This document shows, one piece after another, positions 57,220 to 64,000 of a stretch of 64,000 nt of DNA. Under the pieces are notes generated by a model, which was not told where the DNA came from, did not search any database, and saw only the letters and a list, made by a program, of their open reading frames with translations. The stretch is taken from contig DAOUIF010000048.1 of the NCBI GenBank assembly GCA_034423575.1, forward strand, positions 14,846 to 78,845, written 5' to 3'. Source of the stretch: Bin87 sp034423575 (GTDB lineage Bacteria > Chloroflexota > Dehalococcoidia > Lucifugimonadales > UBA3495). The position numbers and the translations under genes were made by a program. Numbering within the stretch: position 1 is the first letter of the stretch; each line of letters opens with the position of its first letter.

Positions 57220-59079
57220 CTACTCCAGATAGTCGCGCAGTTTCTTGGACCGAGTGGGGTGGCGCAGCTTACGGATGGCTTTTGCCTCGATCTGCCGGAT
57301 ACGCTCCCGGGTCACCCCAAATTCGCGACCGACCTCTTCGAGGGTCCGGGTGCGGCCATCTTCCAGACCGAAGCGCAGCTTGAGCACGCGGCTCTCGCGG
57401 TCGGTGAGGGTGTCCAGAACCTCTTGGACCTGCTCACGGAGCAGTTGCGCGGATGCAGCGTCAGCCGGGGCGAGGGTGGTGCGATCTTCGATGAAATCAC
57501 CCAGGAAGGAGTCTTCCTCCTCGCCGATTGGGGTCTCCAGCGAGACCGGCTCCTGGGAGATCTTCTGGATTTCCTCGACCTTTTCCGGCGTCATCTCCAT
57601 AGCTTCCGCCAGCTCTTCGGTGGATGGCTCACGGCCCTTTTCCTGCAGCAGGCGGCGGTGGTGTCGCATCAGCTTGTTGATGGTTTCCACCATGTGAACC
57701 GGGATGCGGATGGTGCGAGCCTGGTCAGCGATGGCGCGGGTGATAGCCTGGCGAATCCACCAAGTGGCGTAGGTGCTGAACTTGTAACCCTTGCGGTAGT
57801 CGAACTTTTCCACCGCGCGGATGAGGCCGATGTTGCCCTCCTGGATCATGTCCAGCAGAGCCATGCCTCGACCGATGTATTTCTTGGCCACGCTCACCAC
57901 GAGGCGAAGGTTGGCTTCTGTGAGATGGGTCTGGGCCCGCTCGCCGTTCTTCATCGTGATGTAGTAGTAGCCGGCTGCCTCCAACTTCTTCGCCTCGACG
58001 CGGTCGATCAGGCCGGGGTCCCGGAGCAATTGAGAAAGCAGCAGCAGCGAGCACTCGTCATCGTGGACGTACACGGAAGGGACGTCCAGACCCTGTTCCG
58101 GGTTGTAACAGCCTTCCACGCCATCCGGGTGCAATTCTGCCCAGATCGGCACGTAGCCGGTGACCACGTCGACGACGTTCTGGGGCAACACCCAGGTGTC
58201 CAACGAGAGTTGCACGATACGCTGGTAGGCTACCTCTGGGCTGATGCCCAGATCGCTGGCAACCTGGTCAATCATTTCCTGTGACACTTCGGCGTCGATG
58301 GCTTTTCGAAGCGCCGGGGAATCCTTGACCTCATCCAGCGGCATGGCCTCGTTGAGTTCGAGATAGCGGGCGAGAGAGCGAACCAACGGGGCCGCGTTGG
58401 CGATACGGGCCAACAGCAGCATGGTGGTTTCCCACACCGCGTTGTCCAGCTCGACGTCGCCGATGATGGGGAGGTAGTCGACGCTGAAGCCGTTCGCCAA
58501 CCGGGCCGCCACCCTCCGACACGTGTCCTTGGACTCGAGCAGCGGCTGACCGTCGAGGGCTTTCTCGATCTCTTCCGGGTTGTCCAGCTTGGACAGGTAG
58601 CTCATGCCGTCGAACTTGCGCAGGTGGTTCAATCCCTCAAGTTCACGAGCCAGCCGGCGTTCGTCGGCCGAGGTCAGAAGATCGACCCGGCCGATTTCGC
58701 GCAGGTACATCCGGACGGGGTCGTCCAAGGCGTCGGTACCTTCGGATGTATCAACGTCGGCCCAGTCGCGTTCCTCGCGTTCCATGTCCCGGGCGGACGG
58801 GCCGTCCAGCTCGGGCAGCACGGTGCGCACAGCGGCCGCGCGCCGGATTTGCCATTCGTCTTCGCTCGAGTCCGGGTCGTCTACGATCACGACCGCGACG
58901 TTCACGTCGTCCTCTTCGGCGCGTTCGTCCTCGTAGTCGGCATCATCGGTCGCGGCGGCATTGGAGCGGGCGCGACCGTAGTTTCCAGAATCGTCGGAGA
59001 TGGCGACCGCTTCACCCGCGTCGTAGTCCCCGTCTTCGTCGGGAACGATTACGTTGCGGCGGTTGTTGATGATGGTCAT
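57220..59079 (-). CDS. rpoD: RNA polymerase primary sigma factor (RpoD)
   Basis: A 619-residue sigma-70. Region 1.2 is DPVRMYLREIGRVDLLTSAD, region 2 is NLRLVVSVAKKYIGRGMALL and KFSTYATWWIRQAITRAIAD, region 3 is PVHMVETINKLMRHHRRLLQ, region 4 is LTDRESRVLKLRFGLEDGRT and GVTRERIRQIEAKAIRKLRH. The N-terminus is long, acidic and low-complexity instead of a standard region 1.1, and a large insertion separates 1.2 from 2.1. It follows dnaG by 11 bases with AAAGGAGAGG, the rpsU-less macromolecular-synthesis layout. Its -10 recognition should match the TATAAT motifs noted in this window. Confidence 0.98.
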   Translation of the reverse strand: MTIINNRRNVIVPDEDGDYDAGEAVAISDDSGNYGRARSNAAATDDADYEDERAEEDDVNVAVVIVDDPDSSEDEWQIRRAAAVRTVLPELDGPSARDMEREERDWADVDTSEGTDALDDPVRMYLREIGRVDLLTSADERRLARELEGLNHLRKFDGMSYLSKLDNPEEIEKALDGQPLLESKDTCRRVAARLANGFSVDYLPIIGDVELDNAVWETTMLLLARIANAAPLVRSLARYLELNEAMPLDEVKDSPALRKAIDAEVSQEMIDQVASDLGISPEVAYQRIVQLSLDTWVLPQNVVDVVTGYVPIWAELHPDGVEGCYNPEQGLDVPSVYVHDDECSLLLLSQLLRDPGLIDRVEAKKLEAAGYYYITMKNGERAQTHLTEANLRLVVSVAKKYIGRGMALLDMIQEGNIGLIRAVEKFDYRKGYKFSTYATWWIRQAITRAIADQARTIRIPVHMVETINKLMRHHRRLLQEKGREPSTEELAEAMEMTPEKVEEIQKISQEPVSLETPIGEEEDSFLGDFIEDRTTLAPADAASAQLLREQVQEVLDTLTDRESRVLKLRFGLEDGRTRTLEEVGREFGVTRERIRQIEAKAIRKLRHPTRSKKLRDYLE

Positions 59080-59090
59080 AAACCTCTCCT

Positions 59091-60932
59091 TTACCTGTTG
59101 TGTGGCGAGGCCGGCTGCCGCAGCAGGTCGATCTCGCGTAGGCTGTTCTTACTGTCCAACCAAAGGTTTGCGACGGGTGAGTGAGGATCCGCTAAATCCT
59201 CTTCGGCCATCGCGTTAGCCAATTGGGAGTTCTGATTGATCGAGTGTTCGCGCTGGAGACGAAGACACGCTTGTTTCAATGCGCTCTCGACCTTGGCCGG
59301 TGTTGGCAGCACTGGGTCGCTGTTTAGCAGTTGGTTGAAATGTTGCTCCAATTCTGGTGTGACCGAAGCCTCGTCATTCCCGTTCGATTCCATAAGAGAA
59401 AATACGTACCGCAAAATTTCGCGGTTCTCGGTTCGGCTGAACCATTCCGAACGCACCGACTTCACCGCCTCGCCTCCGATCTGCTCGGGGTGTTGCAGCA
59501 GAATTTTCAACACCAATTCCTCGGCCGCGTTTGCGTCGCGGCCAGGTAGCGGCGTGGCTTCATCGGCCGTGTCCGGCGCATGGTTGACGCGCCTGCTTCG
59601 AACTTCCGCGCGGGCTGCTATCGGCATCGCCGCACGGAGGGTAGCCACGTCGACGCCGAAGTGAGCCGACAGGGCGTCAAGATAGAAGTCCCGTTTAATG
59701 GGATCAGGAACGTGGGCCACGAAGCGCAGCATGGTCTGCGCGGCCCACGATCGTCCGTCTGCGCTGGTAACGTCGACGCGCTCCGTCAGCGCGCCCAACA
59801 GGTAGTCGAACAGCGGGGAGGCAGCCTCGACAAACTCGCTCCACTCCTGGGGTGACTGGCGAATATAGTCGTCTGGATCTTTCCCGGCCGGCAACTCCGC
59901 CACACGAAGATCCAACGCTTCAGGCTGCTGCAACACGGACGATCCGGCCTGGCCGGCGGATCTTTGGTCGCGCTGCTGGAAAACCCCCCAGGAAGACTCC
60001 AGGCTCCGTAGCGTCGCGTTGCGGCCGGCTGGGTCGCCGTCGAGAGCCATCGTCACACGATGGGTGAGCCTCCGTACCAGCGCAACCTGGTGTTCGGTGA
60101 GAGCCGTTCCCATGGAAGCGACCACGTTGTCGAACCCATGCTGGTGCGCCATCACGGCGTCCATGTAACCCTCGACGATGACGGCGCCGTGTTGGCGAAC
60201 TGGTTCCTTGGCCAAGTGCATTGCGTACAGGATGCGAGATTTGTCGAATACGGCCGTGCGTGGTGTGTTCAAATATTTGGGCGTTGCATTGTCGTTCAGT
60301 GCCCGGCTGCCGAAACCGGCGACGCGCGCAGACCAGTCGCGGATGGGGATCATCAGACGGCCGCGAAACAGGTCGTAGTAGCGTCCATCTTCAGTTTCGC
60401 GTGCCAGGCCGGCCGCAGCGATGGTTTCAGCCTCATAACCGGAATCGGCCAGGTGCGCCAGCAAGCGATTGCCCCGCGCCGGGCTGTAACCGAACTCAAA
60501 GGTCTGCAACGACCGGTCGTTCAAGCCCCGCCCGTGCAGATACTCACGCACGAAAGCTGCCTCCCGTTCCCCAAGCATCCGCTGGAAAAACTGGCGCGCC
60601 GCGTCGTTGATCTCAAACAGCATCCGGGAGCGGCCGCCGGATTCCGCCTGGTCGGTGATGGTGATGCCGACGCGGGCTCCCAAACGGACCAACGCCTCAC
60701 GGAAGTCGACCCGATCCGCCTTCATCACGAAGGAGAAGGCGTCACCGCCCTCAGCGCAAGCGCCGAAACAGCGCCAGGACTGACGGTCAGGAAATACGAA
60801 GAAGGACGGTGTCCTTTCCTGGTGGAAAGGGCAATTCGCCTTGAAGGAACTACCCGATCTCTGCAACTGAACGTATCCGCCGACCAATTCGACGATGTCC
60901 AGCCGGCTTTTTACGTCATCAAGTTGCGTCAT
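59091..60932 (-). CDS. dnaG: DNA primase (DnaG)
   Basis: ATG 60932 gives 613 residues. The N-terminal CHC2 zinc finger is CPFHQERTPSFFVFPDRQSW with C34, H37, C55 and C59, where the last pair is spaced C-x3-C (CFGAC). The TOPRIM core is visible in AVIVEGYMDAVMAHQHGFD and VTMALDGDPAGRNATLRSLE, and a C-terminal DnaB-interaction region follows. It makes RNA primers at the replication fork. Its stop is 11 bases from the rpoD start, so the two are one operon. The extension to 61175 was rejected. Confidence 0.97.
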   Translation of the reverse strand: MTQLDDVKSRLDIVELVGGYVQLQRSGSSFKANCPFHQERTPSFFVFPDRQSWRCFGACAEGGDAFSFVMKADRVDFREALVRLGARVGITITDQAESGGRSRMLFEINDAARQFFQRMLGEREAAFVREYLHGRGLNDRSLQTFEFGYSPARGNRLLAHLADSGYEAETIAAAGLARETEDGRYYDLFRGRLMIPIRDWSARVAGFGSRALNDNATPKYLNTPRTAVFDKSRILYAMHLAKEPVRQHGAVIVEGYMDAVMAHQHGFDNVVASMGTALTEHQVALVRRLTHRVTMALDGDPAGRNATLRSLESSWGVFQQRDQRSAGQAGSSVLQQPEALDLRVAELPAGKDPDDYIRQSPQEWSEFVEAASPLFDYLLGALTERVDVTSADGRSWAAQTMLRFVAHVPDPIKRDFYLDALSAHFGVDVATLRAAMPIAARAEVRSRRVNHAPDTADEATPLPGRDANAAEELVLKILLQHPEQIGGEAVKSVRSEWFSRTENREILRYVFSLMESNGNDEASVTPELEQHFNQLLNSDPVLPTPAKVESALKQACLRLQREHSINQNSQLANAMAEEDLADPHSPVANLWLDSKNSLREIDLLRQPASPHNR

Positions 60933-61284
60933 AGGAAAGCAAATTACCGTGAAGACAATTCGCCAAACGTATGGTACCACAAAATCAGCGATCGGTGTAG
61001 CACCGCCTTTACCTTGCCGAAGCGATTTCGCTACTCCGTCTCCACGGCCGGCGCGTCGGACATCGACTGATTGATCGACAGTTTCCGTAATGCGGCCAAA
61101 CTCCGGAACATCTTCGCGGTGTCGCTGCACGTGACACCGTCGATTCTGGCCTACTTGGCTACCGCGCTGGCACACCTCCGATCAGACGAGTACGCTCACA
61201 TGGAGGCAAGTCGCCTGCTGGAGCGCGCTTACACATAAAAAACCGCCGTCCCACCAGCAGACAGCAAGGAAAGCAAGTTACCGT
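60933..61284. other. Spacer with a possible 55-codon ORF and a terminator
   Basis: Between dnaG and the lipoprotein a TTG at 61071 on the plus strand opens 55 codons to TAA 61238 (sequence such as NAAKLRNIFAVSLHVTPSIL then HLRSDEYAHMEASRLLERAY). It looks coding-like but has no clear ribosome site and could be the remnant of a larger gene. Nothing else is visible apart from the minus-strand terminator at 61237-61265. Confidence 0.3.
61237..61265 (-). terminator. Terminator downstream of the lipoprotein
   Basis: On the minus strand GCTGTC (61260-61265) pairs with GACGGC (61245-61250), one T-G wobble, followed by GGTTTTTT. Confidence 0.55.
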
Positions 61285-62532
61285 TCAATCAAGAGGCAAG
61301 ATTTCGAAGGCCCAAAATCCCTTACCTGAGCAATCCGGCGCCTCAGGGAACTCCGGAACCGGAACATACCCACCCCCCGCCTTGAACTTGTCACCAACCC
61401 GCACGATGACTGCGCCCCCGCCGTTGGTGACCACCACCCGGTTCCCACGGACCTCAGCCCGGAAGCCCGGCGGCCATACCACCACATGCTCGGTACCGCC
61501 TTGTGTATTTTCGATACGCAGGCAACGCCCGCGCAGTACCAGCCTGCCTCCACCCAACGCCGCCGGAGCCGAATGCGCCCCCTCTTGGTGCTTCACTCTC
61601 GGAACCACAATGCCGGCAGCGGAGACGATGGTGCGGGGTTCATCCGTGACCACGCTCACCTCATCACCGACCAGCAACTGGAACCCGGCGCAATCCCTGA
61701 CGGCATCTTCGCTCCAGTCCCAGACCGCGGGATCGTCAACCAGCTCCCTCGGCCCTTCGCCGGATATGCGAACCCTATCGCCAACCCTAGCCATCAGCAG
61801 ACCGTCCTGGCTCACCACCTCGATGACGCCACCAACGCGGCGCGCGGTGAACCCCGGGGGCCAGATTATCCATATTCCGGCCGGTATGTGATCAATCTCA
61901 TGCGGGCCCAGGAATGAGATGCGCAGACATCCGTCTGCTTCGAATAGTTCACCATAGAGATAGTCGAATCCCATGTTTACGACTGGCTCATGGTGATGCC
62001 GTGGAATCTCGACAGGTATAGTTTCGGTGGTTCCCGAAGCAACTGGTTTGCCTGGTGTTGATTCCGCCGAACGAGTTGGAGCGCCATCGCTCCCGGGCGT
62101 TACAATTGTAACCGTGGGTGTGGGCGCAATGGTGGGTTGGGCGGCCAGTGTTGGCGGTAGGCCATGACGGGTGGGCTCCGCAACGCTCTCGGCGTCTGCT
62201 GCCTGAACCGCGGGTTGGGCGGCAGGAGTGGGCTCTGCGACAGCATCAGCGTCCACTGTCTGAACTGTGGGTCTGGCATTGGGTGTAGCCTCCGGTTTCT
62301 GACCCGCCGGCTCTGCAACGCCTTTAGTCTCTGCTATGGGCGGTGCGGAGGCGTTCTGGGGTGGGGTCTCCGCAAGCTTTGAGTTCGTCGCGACAGCCGG
62401 AGTCTCCATCGCTGCAATCCCCTGAATCGCCCCAGAAATCGGTTGAACCTCCCCGTCGCTATCCCGGCAGGACATCGAGAAAACCAGAATGATTGCGCAC
62501 AAGAACAACAACGACGCGTGCATTAGTCCCAT
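61285..62532 (-). CDS. Lipoprotein with Pro/Ala/Thr linker and two copies of a small domain
   Basis: A 415-residue lipoprotein: signal peptide with a lipobox ending in Cys22 (LVFSMSC), then about 150 residues of Ala/Pro/Thr/Glu-rich linker. The C-terminal half contains the same unit twice: CLRI ... WPPGFTARRVGGVIEVVSQD ... ARVGDRVRISG and CLRIEN ... WPPGFRAEVRGNRVVVTNGG ... VRVGDKFKAGG. The unit is beta-rich and not known to me. It is 79 bases downstream of the secreted S1 protease, on the same strand, and may be its partner or inhibitor-like anchor (inference). Confidence 0.75.
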   Translation of the reverse strand: MGLMHASLLFLCAIILVFSMSCRDSDGEVQPISGAIQGIAAMETPAVATNSKLAETPPQNASAPPIAETKGVAEPAGQKPEATPNARPTVQTVDADAVAEPTPAAQPAVQAADAESVAEPTRHGLPPTLAAQPTIAPTPTVTIVTPGSDGAPTRSAESTPGKPVASGTTETIPVEIPRHHHEPVVNMGFDYLYGELFEADGCLRISFLGPHEIDHIPAGIWIIWPPGFTARRVGGVIEVVSQDGLLMARVGDRVRISGEGPRELVDDPAVWDWSEDAVRDCAGFQLLVGDEVSVVTDEPRTIVSAAGIVVPRVKHQEGAHSAPAALGGGRLVLRGRCLRIENTQGGTEHVVVWPPGFRAEVRGNRVVVTNGGGAVIVRVGDKFKAGGGYVPVPEFPEAPDCSGKGFWAFEILPLD

Positions 62533-62611
62533 GCCTCAGGTGTCGCGCTGCAACCGGCGGTGCCATTCATGACGGCACCTGTGGCCGTAAGCCACAGGTG
62601 CCGGAGTAGGT

Positions 62612-63853
62612 TCAGTCGGTGAGCAAATCCAAATCTTGCAGGGACAGGTAGTTGACGGCCATGTAGATTGCCTGGTTGGGCTCGCGTCGATGGGGGCTCG
62701 GGTTGTGCGAGGCCGACGTCGTACCGTAGGCAGTGTTGAAAAGATACCATGGGCCGCCGCTATCTCCGGGTGCCGCCAAGCTGCGAGACGGATTCCTGAC
62801 CAGTACCCAAGTATTGCTCCAATTGTAATCTTCGCCGTCTTCGCCCTCCCAACTCGGCCGGAACGACGTTGTGACAATCCACCCACACCCTTGTCCGGTA
62901 TTCAGGCCGTACTTGCAAACCCAATCGCCCGCGCCCTGGAAGGAACGGTGGCGCTCGGACGTTATTGAACGGTGGTATAAACTACCAAACGAAATGACAT
63001 TGTCCGGGGTGTAGTCGGAGCCCGCAGTGTGCCATTGTACATCGACGGATCCGCCAACGTCGCCATCCTCATAAGTCAACGCCAACGAACCTCTCGATTG
63101 GGAGTCGTGACAATGGCCGGCGGTAGTGATCCCGGTTTCGCCATGGATGGGGTTGCCATCATCATCGTAGTCGATCACTTCCTGGACAGCGAAACCGGTT
63201 GTGCAAGCATAGTTATCCGGATCGAGGATATGCTCACCACCGTGGATCGCGGAACCGTGCGCCGGGGCGCTTAGCGCACTCACCTCCTTTACAACCACTT
63301 TGGGCCCGAGACTTTCTCCGGCATTATCCAAGGCGCGCCTAAACTCCTCCTCGTCGAGAGTGTAAACCTCGACAACGTTGTCATTGACAATAACAGCAGA
63401 TTCGGTAGAGACCGAGGTTTTGCCGCTGGACAAGTCCGCGGCAACCTGAGTAGCCAAAAGTGAACTCAAGCTCGTGTCGACGCTCTTGACCTGGATGGCT
63501 TCGGCTAGTCCGGCACTCTTCTGGTACCGCTCCAACGTTTCAGAACCAGACGCAGTGAAAGCGGCCACCACACGGTAATCTGGACTGTGTTCTGTCCAGA
63601 GACCGCCGAAGGTCTCCTCCTCTTCCAGCGATAGGAGCTTACGTAGATCGCCTATTTCCTCCTGCAGCCGGAGACGGCGTTTCGCTTCCTCTAGGGTAAC
63701 TCCTGTGTCATCAGCGTAAGTGCGCGCATCCCGTGTGAAAGCGTCATCCGTCCCAGCATCGCTTTGGGTATTGCCCATGGCAACCAGGAGCGGAACTACC
63801 AACGCCAGAGCGATCACGCCGATCCCTGCTTGCACCTTCCTGGATCTAATCAT
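62612..63853 (-). CDS. Secreted S1-family (trypsin-like) serine protease
   Basis: ATG 63853 begins with a basic stretch and a hydrophobic segment (GVIALALVVPLLVAMGNTQS), a signal peptide or anchor. A pro-region to about residue 190 (SLLATQVAADLSSGKTSVST) precedes the protease domain with the catalytic His in GITTAGHCHD and Ser365 in APGDSGGPWY; the Asp is probably in one of two nearby loops. Such proteases with long pro-regions are like streptogrisin-type (alpha-lytic) enzymes. It starts one base after the stop of the partial upstream gene, so it may be in an operon with it. Confidence 0.85.
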   Translation of the reverse strand: MIRSRKVQAGIGVIALALVVPLLVAMGNTQSDAGTDDAFTRDARTYADDTGVTLEEAKRRLRLQEEIGDLRKLLSLEEEETFGGLWTEHSPDYRVVAAFTASGSETLERYQKSAGLAEAIQVKSVDTSLSSLLATQVAADLSSGKTSVSTESAVIVNDNVVEVYTLDEEEFRRALDNAGESLGPKVVVKEVSALSAPAHGSAIHGGEHILDPDNYACTTGFAVQEVIDYDDDGNPIHGETGITTAGHCHDSQSRGSLALTYEDGDVGGSVDVQWHTAGSDYTPDNVISFGSLYHRSITSERHRSFQGAGDWVCKYGLNTGQGCGWIVTTSFRPSWEGEDGEDYNWSNTWVLVRNPSRSLAAPGDSGGPWYLFNTAYGTTSASHNPSPHRREPNQAIYMAVNYLSLQDLDLLTD

Positions 63854-63854
63854 C

Positions 63855-64000
63855 CTAAACCGAAGCCAAGGTGAAATCTACATTTGCAGTGCAGAGCGGG
63901 TTGGCTTGGGTGTCGGCGATTAATTCGCCGGCCTTGGCTTGGAGCACGGTTCGGCAGCGATGTTTGACTTCTTCCCGTCGCTGGGTCAGATCGGTGAAAA
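63855..64000 (-). CDS. 3' end of an unidentified gene, truncated by the window edge
   Basis: The minus-strand frame is open for 47 codons from the window edge to TAG at 63855-63857. The visible tail is RREEVKHRCRTVLQAKAGEL then IADTQANPLCTANVDFTLAS. It is in the same direction as the S1 protease, whose ATG is one base after the stop. No family can be assigned from this fragment. Confidence 0.5.
   Translation of the reverse strand, partial: FTDLTQRREEVKHRCRTVLQAKAGELIADTQANPLCTANVDFTLASV

Noticed and set aside
1..64000. tRNA or rRNA genes and CRISPR arrays
   Set aside because: Scanning for T-loop signatures and for regularly spaced repeats by eye gave only hits inside coding genes. A covariance scan would be needed to exclude them fully.

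Overview
The window looks like a G+C-rich chromosomal segment from a Chloroflexota bacterium of the Dehalococcoidia/SAR202 kind. This is inferred from gene content, not from a marker tree. The clues are four luciferase-like flavin/F420 monooxygenases, two class III CoA-transferases, a phosphotriesterase-like hydrolase, a P450, VTRE-repeat lipoproteins with Pro/Thr linkers, and a dnaG-rpoD operon. No tRNA, rRNA or CRISPR array was seen.

Layout. 1-6.4 kb: end of a DUF2520 protein, panB, two small ORFs, then an SDR, acyl-CoA dehydrogenase, crotonase, DinB protein and Fe-type alcohol dehydrogenase. 6.4-10.8 kb (minus): S9 peptidase, LLM monooxygenase, phosphotriesterase-like hydrolase, DUF488. 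10.9-20.8 kb: accessory region. An 8.4 kb element (11669-20101) with matching terminal inverted repeats and a CTAG target duplication carries an IS5-type transposase, a secreted HExxH protein, a VTRE lipoprotein and a HigBA/ImmA-like toxin-antitoxin module. It sits inside a gene whose two halves rejoin exactly in frame when the element is removed; that gene overlaps a small membrane-protein gene. 21-28 kb: TIM-barrel protein, acyl-CoA ligase, Uma2 protein, two LLM monooxygenases, MFS exporter. 27.9-30.9 kb (minus): a three-gene TA-like cassette, a tail-anchored protein and a DNA methyltransferase-HNH fusion. 31-41.8 kb: cyclase-family hydrolase, two CoA-transferases, DUF2306 protein, P450, pseudo-receiver regulator, sfsA, DNA glycosylase, cupin, alpha/beta hydrolase, SDR. 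41.9-48.7 kb: a single-chain nuclease/methylase facing a PF10137-type TIR protein, a retropepsin-like protein, an LLM monooxygenase and a pentapeptide-repeat/TIR-like protein. 48.7-64 kb: M16 peptidase, rph, glmU, CBS/CorC protein, a sortase-like protein without catalytic residues, a zinc ribbon, rpoD, dnaG, a duplicated-domain lipoprotein, an S1 protease and a partial gene.

How it fits together. The metabolic genes suggest uptake and oxidation of recalcitrant organic compounds: activation or transfer to CoA, flavin or P450 oxygenation, then beta-oxidation-like steps. The accessory genes form scattered defence and addiction modules. Many genes share an extended -10 promoter (TG-N-TATAAT), several so close to the start codon that the mRNA would be leaderless.

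The best-supported unusual object is the 8.4 kb passenger-carrying element and the two-gene locus it interrupts.
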